From: Bacteroidales bacterium UBA1205
GTDB taxonomy: Bacteria; Bacteroidota; Bacteroidia; Bacteroidales; WCHB1-69
Assembly: GCA_002309615.1 (NCBI GenBank)
Contig: DBXT01000037.1
Coordinates: forward strand, 62,001-126,000
Length of the DNA stretch: 64,000 bases
Reading direction: 5' to 3'
Shown: positions 55,169 through 64,000 of the stretch, one piece after another
Layout of the letters: every line of letters begins with the position of its first letter
How positions within the stretch are numbered: position 1 is the stretch's first letter
The notes under the pieces: generated by a model
What the model was told of the DNA's origin: nothing
What the model saw: only the letters and a program-made list of their open reading frames with translations
The model's database searches: none
Made by a program: the position numbers and the translations under genes

Positions 55169-55732
55169 ATGGCAACAACAGCAGATTTTAAAAACGGATT
55201 GTGCATAGAGCACAATGGAGATTTGTGGTCAATAGTAGAGTTCCAACATGTAAAACCGGGAAAAGGTCCCGCCTTTGTTCGCACCAAACTAAGAAACCTC
55301 CGCACAGGAAGAGTATTGGAAAATACTTTTACTGCAGGTGTTAAAATAGATTTAGCCCGTGTTGAACGTCGTCCGTATCAATATTTGTACAAAGACGGTG
55401 ACATGTATTGGTTTATGCATGGTGAAACCTATGAACAGATATCTATAGAAGAATCTTTAATCACCAATCCGAGTCTACTCAAAGAAGGTCAAACGGTAGA
55501 AGTGATGTATCACACAGAATCAGACACTCCTCTCACCTGTGAAATGCCTCCTTTTGTAGAGTTAAAAGTTACCTATACCGAACCCGGTGTAAAAGGAGAT
55601 ACTGCCACCAATGCTCAAAAGAAAGCCATAGTGGAAACAGGTGCAGAAGTAATGGTTCCTTTGTTTATTAATGAAGGTGAAATCATAAAAGTAGATACTC
55701 GTACCAACAAATACGCTGAAAGAGTAAAATAA
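55169..55732 (+). CDS. efp: Elongation factor P
   Basis: A 187-residue factor that relieves ribosome stalling at polyproline. The KOW-like N-terminal domain has KPGKG with the conserved Lys32 (the position of Escherichia coli Lys34). The C-terminal S1-like domain ends [10 protein letters not shown]. Whether Lys32 is modified cannot be told from sequence. It is followed at 17 bp by an LpxD paralogue, an arrangement common in Bacteroidota. Confidence 0.95.
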   Translation: MATTADFKNGLCIEHNGDLWSIVEFQHVKPGKGPAFVRTKLRNLRTGRVLENTFTAGVKIDLARVERRPYQYLYKDGDMYWFMHGETYEQISIEESLITNPSLLKEGQTVEVMYHTESDTPLTCEMPPFVELKVTYTEPGVKGDTATNAQKKAIVETGAEVMVPLFINEGEIIKVDTRTNKYAERVK

Positions 55733-55749
55733 TTAAGTTCAAATTCATC

Positions 55750-56724
55750 ATGATTTTTAACCAAGCTATTGCGCTAAAAGAACTTATTGACATTATCGGT
55801 CAGCATGTAGAGGTTCGCGGCGATATAAACGCCATGGTAAGTGGTATTAACGAAATACACATGGTTCAGCCGGGAGAAATCACTTTTGTGGACCATCCCA
55901 AATACTACGAAAAGGTATTAAAAAGCCAAGCAAGTTTTATCATATTGGACATACATCCCGAAAACGATTACGGCAAAACCATCATCATTTCGGACGATCC
56001 TTTTCGGGACTATGTTAAATTAGTAAAACACTTCCGCCAATTTCACGCACAAGATGCCTATATCCATCCTTCCGCCCAAATAGGCGAAGGCACTATATTG
56101 CAACCGGGTGTGTTCGTAGGCGAAAACGTAAAAATAGGCAAAAATTGCATCATTCACTCCAATGTAAGCATTTATGACCATTCCACTATCGGAAACAATG
56201 TTATTATTCAATCCAATAGTGTTATCGGAGGTGAAGCGTTCTATTTCAAACGCCGTGCCACCCATTGGGATAAATTAGAATCTTGTGGCAGCACCACTAT
56301 AGACGACAATGTGGAAATAGGAGCATTGTGTACTATAGACAAAGGTGTTTCTGGAGATACGCATATAGGTGAGGGATGCAAATTTGACAACCATGTACAA
56401 GTGGGACATGACACCACTATCGGTAAACATTGCTTAATAGGTTCGCATTGTGCCATAGCCGGTGTTACCACCATAGAAGACGACTGCTTGATATGGGGTC
56501 GTGTATCTATTAACAAAGACCTTGTGATAGGTAAAGGAAGTGTTATATTGGCCACTTCGGGAGTGGACAAATCCGTTCCTGCAGGCAAAGTAATGTTCGG
56601 TTCGCCGGCTGTGGATGTCCACAAAAAATGGAAAGAATTGGCAGCATTAAGAATGCTTCCCGAATATTTAGAAAAAATAACCGATATAGAAAAATATATT
56701 GAAGAACTAAAAGCTAATCGTTAA
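55750..56724 (+). CDS. lpxD: LpxD-like UDP-3-O-acylglucosamine N-acyltransferase
   Basis: A 324-residue left-handed beta-helix acyltransferase. Residues 1-105 form the LpxD uridine-binding N-terminal domain (VQPGEITFVDHPKYYEKV). From about residue 115 hexapeptide repeats run (IGEGTILQPGVFVGENVKIGKNCIIH). The catalytic His lies in NHVQVGHDTTIGKH, and a C-terminal helix ends EKYIEELKANR. In Bacteroidota a second LpxD-like gene often lies near efp; whether this is the lipid A enzyme or a paralogue with another acceptor is unclear. Confidence 0.82.
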   Translation: MIFNQAIALKELIDIIGQHVEVRGDINAMVSGINEIHMVQPGEITFVDHPKYYEKVLKSQASFIILDIHPENDYGKTIIISDDPFRDYVKLVKHFRQFHAQDAYIHPSAQIGEGTILQPGVFVGENVKIGKNCIIHSNVSIYDHSTIGNNVIIQSNSVIGGEAFYFKRRATHWDKLESCGSTTIDDNVEIGALCTIDKGVSGDTHIGEGCKFDNHVQVGHDTTIGKHCLIGSHCAIAGVTTIEDDCLIWGRVSINKDLVIGKGSVILATSGVDKSVPAGKVMFGSPAVDVHKKWKELAALRMLPEYLEKITDIEKYIEELKANR

Positions 56725-56753
56725 ATACAACCAAAGCTTTATTGATAATTGTT

Positions 56754-56789
56754 AATGATATTCTATTTATATGGAATATCATTTTTTTT
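56754..56789 (+). terminator. Intrinsic terminator of the efp-lpxD unit
   Basis: Stem AATGATATTC / GAATATCATT with a 10-nt loop, followed by a long T-run. Confidence 0.8.
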
Positions 56790-56805
56790 GCAAACATTTT
56801 CTTAA

Positions 56806-56839
56806 AACAAAAAAATAGGCACATTCGTTGAATGTGCCT
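56806..56839 (-). terminator. Intrinsic terminator of pta
   Basis: Stem AGGCACATTC / GAATGTGCCT (56817-56826 and 56830-56839) with a GTT loop, followed on the minus strand by a T-run. It faces the lpxD terminator, insulating two convergent units. Confidence 0.85.
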
Positions 56840-56881
56840 ATAGTGCAATGTTCTTTATTAAAGAGCGGATAATGTTCAATT

Positions 56882-57883
56882 TTATTTTCCTGCTGCTTGA
56901 TTTGCGGTGATAGCAACTACGTTTACTATATCTTCTACCGAACAGCCACGAGACAAATCGTTGATAGGAGCAGCCATTCCTTGCATGATAGGACCTACTG
57001 CTTCTGCTCCGGCCAAACGTTGTACCAACTTATAAGCGATATTGCCCACTTCCAATGAAGGGAACACCAACACATTGGCTTTACCGGCCACAGGGCTACC
57101 CGGAGCCTTGGATGCACCCACCTTGGGAACGATAGCGGCATCGGCTTGCAATTCACCGTCTATCATCAAATCAGGATTCATCTCTTTGGCTATACGAGTG
57201 GCATTTACCACTTTATCCACCAATTCGTGTTTTGCGCTACCTTTGGTAGAGAAACTCAACATAGCCACTCTGGGTTCTATTCCTGCTATGGTTTTGGCTG
57301 TTTGGGCGGTAACAACGGCTATTTGTGCCAACTTGTTTTCGTCGGTGTTGGGGTCGGCAGCACAATCGGCAAATACCATAATGCCGTTATCTCCCCACTG
57401 TTTATCTTTAAATATCATGATAAATGCACCCGATACCACACTTACTCCCGGTAATGTTTTCACTATTTGGAAAGCCGGACGCAACACATCACCTGTAGCA
57501 TTTTGAGCACCTGCCACTTCTCCATCGGCTTCTTTATTCTTTATCAACAAAGTAGCTAAATACAAAGGATCTTTTACCAAAGGAAGAGCTTGTTCCATGG
57601 TCATACCCTTGCTTTTGCGTATTTGACAAAGCATTTCTGCATAGAATTGCTCTTTAGGATTGTTTTTAGGATCCACTATTTGAGCTTCTGCTATGTGTGT
57701 TAAATTCCATTCTTTTGCTTTAGCTTCTATATTAGCTTTATTGCCTAAAAGAATGATACGGGCTATTTTTTCTGCTAAAATAATATCAGCGGCTTTGAGT
57801 GTACGTTCCTCTTCGCCTTCTGCAAGAACGATACATTTGTTTGCCTTTATTGCATTTTGCTTTATTTGTTGTAATAAATCCAT
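56882..57883 (-). CDS. pta: Phosphate acetyltransferase
   Basis: A 333-residue enzyme interconverting acetyl-CoA and acetyl phosphate. Family features include VLAEGEEERTLKAADIIL, the VGPIMQGMAAPINDLSRGCSV segment near the C-terminus, and GELQADAAIVPKVGASKAPGS. It has the short form without the regulatory N-terminal domain. It is important for acetate fermentation and ATP gain. Its usual partner ackA is not adjacent; the gene has its own promoter and terminator. Confidence 0.94.
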   Translation of the reverse strand: MDLLQQIKQNAIKANKCIVLAEGEEERTLKAADIILAEKIARIILLGNKANIEAKAKEWNLTHIAEAQIVDPKNNPKEQFYAEMLCQIRKSKGMTMEQALPLVKDPLYLATLLIKNKEADGEVAGAQNATGDVLRPAFQIVKTLPGVSVVSGAFIMIFKDKQWGDNGIMVFADCAADPNTDENKLAQIAVVTAQTAKTIAGIEPRVAMLSFSTKGSAKHELVDKVVNATRIAKEMNPDLMIDGELQADAAIVPKVGASKAPGSPVAGKANVLVFPSLEVGNIAYKLVQRLAGAEAVGPIMQGMAAPINDLSRGCSVEDIVNVVAITANQAAGK

Positions 57884-57949
57884 GTGAACGAATATTTTAT
57901 ATTAAATTAAAAAAAACTCTTGTTTACGCTCCTAATGCGTAAGGTGATG

Positions 57950-57957
57950 CAAAGGTA
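57950..57957 (-). promoter_or_regulatory. -7 promoter element for pta
   Basis: TACCTTTG on the minus strand in the context A-run, TGT, TAnnTTTG, CA; 67 bp upstream of the pta ATG. Confidence 0.65.
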
Positions 57958-58020
57958 ACATTTTTTTAACAATTCTATTGCACACAACGCACTTTTTTGC
58001 TCTCGGCTATGCTATAAAAC

Positions 58021-59298
58021 TTATTGTTCGGTTTTGCGGATAACATATTGCACCGTTGACCTGTTTTTTTGCTCCAAAAGCACCTCTCCCTTACGGGTGA
58101 TTTCGGCTATGCTGTTTTTATCATAATGCCTTATGGTATACAATTCCATATCGGTATTGTATTTTACAAAGAACTCCGTTTGCAACTCCTCTATCAAATC
58201 CGGCATGTTATATTTGTCATCAACACAAATGGAAAAACTGATGGCGGAATTTTGCATCAAATTTATTTTTACTCCAAAATGTGCCACCAAGGCAAATATG
58301 GTGGACAAGTTTTCTTCTGCAATAAAAGAAAAATCCTTAGGCATGATGGATATCAACACCTGCGACTGCTTACAAATATAGCATGGCACCTTGGTATTTT
58401 TGGCAAAACTGCCTATAATACTGCCTTCGGCAGAAGGATGCACAAAAGATTTGACATACAAAGGAATATTTTTATTTTGCAAGGGCTTAAGCGTTTTGGG
58501 GTGTATGATGCTTGCTCCGTAATAGGCCAACTCTATAGCCTCTTGATAGGATATTTTATCTAATTTTACCGTATTGGCAAATTGTTTGGGGTCGGCATTA
58601 AGCAAGCCCTCTACATCTTTCCAGATAGTAACACTCTCTGCATTGAGCGAAAAAGCAAATATAGCCGCACTGAAATCCGAACCTTCACGCCCCAAAGTGG
58701 TGGTAAGGCCTTCCGATGTTCCTCCTATAAAACCCTGCGTTACCACAATCTTCCATTTCTCATCAGCATAGTTGACCATCACTTTCCGCTGTATTTTCGA
58801 CAATGTTGCATCCCAATCCACCGTTCCCTCTCGATATACATTGTTGGTACGCACCAAGCGACGGGCATCCATCCAAGAAGAGGCAAGACCGATATAATTT
58901 AAATATGCTGCCACTATTTTTGAAGAAAGCAATTCTCCGTAAGATACTATCTGGTCATATTCATAGTCAAAATTTTCACTGGAGGGTTCTTGCAAGCTGT
59001 CTTGCAACTCTTCCATCAAATTTTCAAAATCGGAAAAGACAGCATGCCGCTTATCTTCAAACAAATCCTCTATAACAACACGATGCTGATTTTTTAATTG
59101 ACTGAACAATTCTTTATAAACCGTTTCCTCACCATCATAATAGGCTTTTGCCAATTTTTCCAAGAGATTGGTGGTTTTACCCATGGCCGATACCACTACT
59201 AACAAGGGTTCGGTGCTATAGGCTTTGACTATAGCCGCCATATTTTTTATATTTGCCGCATCTTTTACCGATGCTCCGCCAAATTTAAATACCTTCAT
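58021..59298 (-). CDS. lysC: Aspartate kinase (monofunctional)
   Basis: A 425-residue kinase phosphorylating aspartate at the head of the lysine, threonine and methionine pathways. The kinase signature KFGGASVKD is at the N-terminus, and LTTTLGREGSDFSAA is the substrate region. The C-terminal ACT domain (about residues 300-425) suggests feedback control; effector unknown. There is no homoserine dehydrogenase fusion. Its ATG shares one base with the upstream gene's stop (TAATG), so it is translated coupled with the giant T9SS protein gene, an unusual partner. Confidence 0.93.
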   Translation of the reverse strand: MKVFKFGGASVKDAANIKNMAAIVKAYSTEPLLVVVSAMGKTTNLLEKLAKAYYDGEETVYKELFSQLKNQHRVVIEDLFEDKRHAVFSDFENLMEELQDSLQEPSSENFDYEYDQIVSYGELLSSKIVAAYLNYIGLASSWMDARRLVRTNNVYREGTVDWDATLSKIQRKVMVNYADEKWKIVVTQGFIGGTSEGLTTTLGREGSDFSAAIFAFSLNAESVTIWKDVEGLLNADPKQFANTVKLDKISYQEAIELAYYGASIIHPKTLKPLQNKNIPLYVKSFVHPSAEGSIIGSFAKNTKVPCYICKQSQVLISIMPKDFSFIAEENLSTIFALVAHFGVKINLMQNSAISFSICVDDKYNMPDLIEELQTEFFVKYNTDMELYTIRHYDKNSIAEITRKGEVLLEQKNRSTVQYVIRKTEQ

Positions 59299-62200
59299 TA
59301 TCGTATCAATGTTACATTTCCTTTGTGTATGTATTCCACCCCTCCTATGCAGGTGGCATGCAGGTAATAGACATACACTCCCGGTTCACAATTTTTATTT
59401 TTATAACTACCGTCCCAACCTTTGAGCTTGGTGTTGGTTTCAAAAAGTTTTTCTCCCCATCGGTCATACACGGCAAATTCTATACTTTCCAACAAATCTC
59501 CGCGAACATACAACACATCGTTAACACCGTCTCCGTTAGGACTAAAAGCATTAGGAACAAATACAAATGGTTCTTCACACAGCACATCGTTCACCACTAT
59601 CCATACGGTGTCGGTTTTTCTACAGCCATATATATCTTCCACTATCACAGTGTATAATGTAGATTCTTGAGGGGTAGCTTCTACATCTGTACCCTTTGTG
59701 GGATTCAAATTGTCATTAGGATCCCAAGAATAGGAATATCCGTTACCCAAATCCGTTACGTGCAACATGGTGCTTTGACTGCGATACAATTCATTGGTGT
59801 CCGCCCATGCGTGGATATCCTGATTGAAGGTAGAACTGTCCAATATGTCCACGCTTATTGTTGCTTCGCAATTGTTAGCATCGTGCACTATTACACTATA
59901 ATTACCCATGCACAAATTTTCTGCTTTGGAAGATGTATCCCCGTTGGTCCAGCTATAACTATAGGGCGGGAGGCCGCCGGTAGCAAACACCATGGCTTCA
60001 CCTTTGCAGACTTCTTTGCAAGGGGTTTTACCGGCATACACCGTCAAGAGGAGCGTGTCAAAATCCAAAATGGTGAACAAGGTGTCAAAAGCACATCCGT
60101 TTTTATCCGTTACATGCAATTGATAATTGCCGGCAGACAAGCTATCACGCAAAGTATCTCCTGCTACATTATTCCAATAATAGGCATAAGGAGGAGTGCC
60201 TCCTTGCATACTCACCATTATTTTAGCATCGTTTTTGCCGGTACAAGACGGACGAACCCCCACATCGGATTCCAACCGTAAAGGTTCAGGATCTGACAGC
60301 CTGATAAACAATTGTCGCTGACAGTAATGGGCATCTTTTACCAACACGGAATAATCGCCTGCACACAAATTTTCCCGCTTATCGGTATTGCCGTTACCTA
60401 CATTCCATGTATATTCACAAGGGAAAGTAGCGTGATTTACTTGCAGACGGATGTTACCGTTACAATCACCGAAACATGTAGGCTCCTCTAAAGAGTATGT
60501 CACTTCCATATTGGAAGTATCCACTACCTCATACTGCATGGTATCCTTGCAATTATTGGCATCCGCTATGTATAAAGTATATACTCCCGTGCATAAATTG
60601 TCGATAAATGCCGCTGTGTCGCCTGTGGCCCACCATAGGCTATAAGGCATTACACCGCCCGTTACCCGCACTCCTACTTTCCCTTTACATACCGATTCAC
60701 AATTAATAATTGACAAAGTATCGTACAAAGATAATTGCATGGAATCAGGTTGGGTTAAATGAATAAGGGTATCGGTGCAACAACCGCTTGCCTCGCACAC
60801 GTGAACACTATAAGTACCTATGGATAGATTTGCTATTTCATTAGTATCGTCAATGGTACAATTCCATTCATAACTATATGGCAGGCTTCCTCCCTGAACA
60901 TTTAATTTTATACTTCCGGTACTGTCTCCGTAACATAATATAGGGGTAACGGTAGGATTAATTTGTAAATTCATCACCGTGATATCCACCGTGTCATATA
61001 CTTTGCATCCGTATTCGTTGACCGATTCCACGGTGAGTTGCTGAGAAGTATCGGCAAAAAGGCTAATACACCTACTGCTGTCTTGTTTTACCACATTCCC
61101 GTTCAATCGCCAATAATTGGTATAAGTGGTGCTATTGCGTGCTAACGTTTTCTGAAGACAAATTTCTATGGTATCACCATAACATAGGGTGTCTATATCG
61201 TTCAACACTGCACTGTACAACGACATACCGATTCTAAAAGTATCCAGCACCTCACACACGCCATTACTCCGCAACACATAAAAGCTCTTGGATGTTTGAG
61301 CTATATATTGATAAGCGGGGTCATGGATAGAACTGTTTAAAGTATCGGTCAGCAAAGGTGATGTGGACCATACAAAACAATCCGCATCAGTGGTGTCTGC
61401 CACTAGATTATAAGGCTTGCCATAACAAGCATAGTCTCTATACACTTGAGGAGAAGAGATGGAAGAAAGCTCCACTTTTTGTTCCAATGTGTCGGTACAA
61501 TAGCCGTTGGAGATATACAAACGATAGGTACGCCCAGTAGTATCGAAAAAATAAGGATTAGAAACATCTGTGCTATTCAATCCTATGCTTGGCTCCCAGC
61601 GATAAACCAAATTAGGATCGGCATAAGGGGCTATTCCTATTTGGGCTCTGTCTCCTTTACAAATTTTTACGGTAGGGAGGGTATCCAAACGATTGGCTAA
61701 CACCAACAATACTTTTTCCAGGGTATCTGCCACGTTACAACTTCCCGTATCTTCTACTATCAACTGTATGGTATATAATCCCGATTGTGCATATTCGTGT
61801 GTCGGAGATACTTGCATGGAGGTATCCCCGTCACCGAAATCCCAACGATAGATGGTGTGGGAGGTATCACGTAATTGTGATTGATTTTGAATAACGGCAC
61901 TATAGGGTGCACATACTATGGCCGGAATGTCGAAATCGGCGATAACACCTTCCATAGGGAAGGCTATTTTGATGACAGCCATATTACAATTGGTACTATT
62001 GTTGGTAGGACCTGCCACTCCCGGTGTTACAGGAAAGTTGTTACAGCCGGCACAGCCGGCACAAACAGCTTGATATATAACACCTTTACGGTCATAGCGA
62101 CTGGTACCGCCGTCTACATGTTCTCCTGCTGCAGTGCAATTTCCTCCATAATATGAGGCAAACACCAAATCGGAAGCATCTTTATCGATGGTGATAAAAT

Positions 62201-64000
62201 AGAAATCCCCCGAACCCATATCCGGTACCACCTTGAAAGCATCTCCGGTGATAGGCATACCCGATAGCGGACTTTGGGAATTGGTGGAGCCTCCCCAACC
62301 GGAGATATGTATTCTTCCGCACACATCCACCATCATGGCTGTGGGCACCAACTCATACCCCATGTTAGCATCTCCGAACGATGTTGACCACAATATTTTA
62401 GACAAATCGTTATCCATCTTGGTTAAAAACTGCCCCGTTCCTTGTGACCAACTTACATTATATATCCATGATGAGGCGGAATCGTTAGTCTGCCCTACTA
62501 CATATACATCTTCATAATCGTCCAATTTCACCAGAAAAGCCTGGTCGGTGTAAGCCGTGCCCAAATAAGTGGAACGCAACAAAAGGGTACCATTGGGAGA
62601 TATTTTGGACACAAAACCGTCTTCATTGCCGCAAGCCGTAGTTCTATAGGCATTGCCGGTAACAGGAAAATCCGTTGATTTGGTGCCACCGCATACATAC
62701 ATGCAGCCATTGGCATCCAATTCCATATTATAAATGGCATCTATGCCCGTTCCGCCTAAATAGGAACAATAAATAAGATTTTTTAAATCGTAGCTGAATT
62801 TAGCCACAAAACCATCTTGCAGGCCATTATTTTTTGACTGTATGGCTGCCGGTGTAACAGGCAAATCGGTAGAACCGGTGGAAGAGGCAACATATACATT
62901 GCCGGAGGCATCCACCTGCAAATCACCACGAATTTCATCGGCATAGTTTTTTGCCAACATTAAATTCAAGCCGTCATTGGCGCTGCCACCGAAATAGGTG
63001 GAACTTAACAATTGCGTTCCCGAAGCATTCAAACGAGAAATGGCGATATCACTGCCATTACCGTAATAATTGATATACGTTACTCTACAAGCAGCTCCGC
63101 CACGCAAAGTGTTTTGATAACAACCTATGGTTACGGGAAAATCGGTGGATGAGGTGGTCATCAATACATAGAGTTCATCGTTCTGACTCACATACAGGCT
63201 GTGCGGAACATCGGCACCATTGCCGCCTATATAGGTAGAATAGATACGAGTGGTACCGTTTTCATTGAATTTGGTAATACCCACATCACAAGAACCGCCT
63301 TTAAACGCACTTTGATATGCACCAACGGTAACGGGATAGCCGACACCATATACCGTGCCCCCTCCATATACATTGCCCGATTTGTCATAGGTGGCCGTAT
63401 AGCCGAAATTATCGGCTACGGAAGAAGAATAAGAGGCAAATACTATGGTGGGGTCTATCACCAACATACGACTCTTATCATAATCACCCACCTTGAAAGA
63501 TATGATATTTTCGTCTTGCACAAATTCACAGGCTACCTCCTCCCGCTGTCCGTTGTCGTTTGTTTGGTAAGCGTAAGGCTTGTTCTCTATCACCATAAAT
63601 TTGCCTATACGCAGTATCAACTCCCCGTTTTTTACCACTATCCTTTCGGCTCCCTCGTATTGAAATTTCACTTGCGAGACACTTGCCTCCGGACTTATTT
63701 CCACATCGTATTTGTAAGTACCCTGATTCTCATAATATTTTACATCAACACCATCGTAAATGTTTTTATAACAAATAGATGTATATTTATGCACATGGCT
63801 GCACCAACGGCTTCTGTCTTTACCTAAATAATAATTCAGATATTCACTCATTTCCCCTTGTGCTTCTATTTGTGCAGCTTCATTGGCATCTTTAAAATGC
63901 ACCTTATAAGCATAATGCCATGCTAAAGAATCTAATTTAATATTTTTTTCTCCTCTTTTGGCAGCCGCTAACTTTTCCAAATACTCACTTTCAACAAAAG
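59298..64000 (-). CDS. Giant type B T9SS surface protein with SprB repeats, N-terminus outside window
   Basis: At least 1566 residues; the frame is open to the right edge, and the signal peptide and true start lie outside. In order it shows a DUF7948-like N-terminal part (YKNIYDGVDVKYYENQG), SBBP beta-propeller repeats (for example STYLGGxxxD motifs, roughly residues 190-660), a PKD domain (YRWDFGDGDTSMQVSPTHEY), Ig-like segments, and five SprB repeats. The C-terminal 85 residues (FVPNAFSPNGDGVNDVLYV, YDRWGEKLFE, GVYVYYLHA) are the CHU_C type B sorting domain. It should be exported by T9SS and displayed at the surface; adhesion or gliding is inferred. Confidence 0.88.
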   Translation of the reverse strand, partial: FVESEYLEKLAAAKRGEKNIKLDSLAWHYAYKVHFKDANEAAQIEAQGEMSEYLNYYLGKDRSRWCSHVHKYTSICYKNIYDGVDVKYYENQGTYKYDVEISPEASVSQVKFQYEGAERIVVKNGELILRIGKFMVIENKPYAYQTNDNGQREEVACEFVQDENIISFKVGDYDKSRMLVIDPTIVFASYSSSVADNFGYTATYDKSGNVYGGGTVYGVGYPVTVGAYQSAFKGGSCDVGITKFNENGTTRIYSTYIGGNGADVPHSLYVSQNDELYVLMTTSSTDFPVTIGCYQNTLRGGAACRVTYINYYGNGSDIAISRLNASGTQLLSSTYFGGSANDGLNLMLAKNYADEIRGDLQVDASGNVYVASSTGSTDLPVTPAAIQSKNNGLQDGFVAKFSYDLKNLIYCSYLGGTGIDAIYNMELDANGCMYVCGGTKSTDFPVTGNAYRTTACGNEDGFVSKISPNGTLLLRSTYLGTAYTDQAFLVKLDDYEDVYVVGQTNDSASSWIYNVSWSQGTGQFLTKMDNDLSKILWSTSFGDANMGYELVPTAMMVDVCGRIHISGWGGSTNSQSPLSGMPITGDAFKVVPDMGSGDFYFITIDKDASDLVFASYYGGNCTAAGEHVDGGTSRYDRKGVIYQAVCAGCAGCNNFPVTPGVAGPTNNSTNCNMAVIKIAFPMEGVIADFDIPAIVCAPYSAVIQNQSQLRDTSHTIYRWDFGDGDTSMQVSPTHEYAQSGLYTIQLIVEDTGSCNVADTLEKVLLVLANRLDTLPTVKICKGDRAQIGIAPYADPNLVYRWEPSIGLNSTDVSNPYFFDTTGRTYRLYISNGYCTDTLEQKVELSSISSPQVYRDYACYGKPYNLVADTTDADCFVWSTSPLLTDTLNSSIHDPAYQYIAQTSKSFYVLRSNGVCEVLDTFRIGMSLYSAVLNDIDTLCYGDTIEICLQKTLARNSTTYTNYWRLNGNVVKQDSSRCISLFADTSQQLTVESVNEYGCKVYDTVDITVMNLQINPTVTPILCYGDSTGSIKLNVQGGSLPYSYEWNCTIDDTNEIANLSIGTYSVHVCEASGCCTDTLIHLTQPDSMQLSLYDTLSIINCESVCKGKVGVRVTGGVMPYSLWWATGDTAAFIDNLCTGVYTLYIADANNCKDTMQYEVVDTSNMEVTYSLEEPTCFGDCNGNIRLQVNHATFPCEYTWNVGNGNTDKRENLCAGDYSVLVKDAHYCQRQLFIRLSDPEPLRLESDVGVRPSCTGKNDAKIMVSMQGGTPPYAYYWNNVAGDTLRDSLSAGNYQLHVTDKNGCAFDTLFTILDFDTLLLTVYAGKTPCKEVCKGEAMVFATGGLPPYSYSWTNGDTSSKAENLCMGNYSVIVHDANNCEATISVDILDSSTFNQDIHAWADTNELYRSQSTMLHVTDLGNGYSYSWDPNDNLNPTKGTDVEATPQESTLYTVIVEDIYGCRKTDTVWIVVNDVLCEEPFVFVPNAFSPNGDGVNDVLYVRGDLLESIEFAVYDRWGEKLFETNTKLKGWDGSYKNKNCEPGVYVYYLHATCIGGVEYIHKGNVTLIR
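59840..60970 (-). repeat. Five tandem SprB repeats
   Basis: Five units of about 70 codons share C-x-G-x-x-x-G, GG-x-x-PY-x-Y-x-W, then L-x-x-G-x-Y-x-V-x-V-x-D-x-x-x-C. Conservation is at protein level. Boundaries are approximate. Confidence 0.75.

Noticed and set aside
59667..60281. 204-codon plus-strand ORF
   Set aside because: Antisense to the SprB-repeat region; no family features.
1..64000. tRNA genes, rRNA genes, insertion sequences, prophage or defence systems
   Set aside because: None recognised by eye: no transposase, integrase, restriction or toxin-antitoxin proteins among the reading frames, and no cloverleaf-like sequence in the intergenic gaps. A tRNAscan-SE run would settle the tRNA point.

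Overview
The window is ordinary chromosomal DNA of an AT-rich member of the Bacteroidota. Evidence for the phylum is the Bacteroidota-type RNA polymerase omega subunit, the bamD-rpoZ-coaBC-DUF4835(PorD)-recN gene order, exbB-exbD-tonB-folC, DUF6029 and Omp28-like proteins, type IX secretion sorting domains of both type A and type B, and at least 19 promoters with the Bacteroidota -7 element TAnnTTTG. A Bacteroides-type tryptophanase points to an amino-acid-fermenting, probably anaerobic lifestyle. No rRNA, tRNA, CRISPR, insertion sequence or prophage was seen. Two genes run off the ends: an Omp28-like lipoprotein on the left and a giant SprB-repeat surface protein on the right.

Layout. 1-2806 (minus): operon of a TlpA-like thioredoxin, a DUF6029 outer-membrane protein and an Omp28-like lipoprotein. 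3374-6312 (plus): tryptophanase with a long leader, then an rRNA pseudouridine synthase with a long basic N-terminal tail. 6317-11839 (minus): six-gene operon bamD, rpoZ, coaBC, porD-like, recN, Nudix hydrolase. 11978-15016 (minus): secreted type A T9SS protein with six InlB-like B-repeats. 15328-20343 (plus): alaS, a lipoprotein, a PASTA protein and trmB, converging on yqgE. 21219-23166 (plus): rpoN and tadA. 23278-28451 (minus): a SAM hydroxide adenosyltransferase, then a ProX-like editing protein, M16 protease and porin-like protein, then an alpha/beta hydrolase. 28611-35968: ddl (plus), ileS plus a von Willebrand A-like membrane protein (minus), and a small lipoprotein (plus). 36077-44003 (plus): a Gfo/Idh/MocA oxidoreductase, lipoprotein and sugar transferase cluster, dnaN, pcm and a TonB-dependent-type outer-membrane barrel. 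44041-46687 (minus): FAH-family hydrolase and gyrB. 46940-50149 (plus): exbB, exbD, tonB, folC. 50326-52721 (plus): preQ1-I riboswitch followed by queC, queD, queE, queF and a TIGR04076 gene. 52991-56724 (plus): ECF-like sigma factor with a TTG start, radical SAM/SPASM protein, rplS, efp, lpxD paralogue. 56882-64000 (minus): pta, aspartate kinase and the giant type B T9SS protein.

How the genes fit together. Much of the window serves the cell envelope: BamD and the PorD-like protein for outer-membrane and T9SS assembly, two T9SS cargo proteins, a Ton energising complex, a TonB-dependent-type barrel, LpxD, Ddl, and polysaccharide initiation. The most clear-cut regulatory element is the preQ1-I riboswitch, which should give feedback control of the complete queCDEF block that makes preQ1 for queuosine. 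No wholly new system was identified. The best leads are the TIGR04076 gene coupled to queF, the Shine-Dalgarno/TTG-initiated sigma factor next to a radical SAM gene, a 14-codon ORF in the tnaA leader, and a palindromic element at the exbB promoter.
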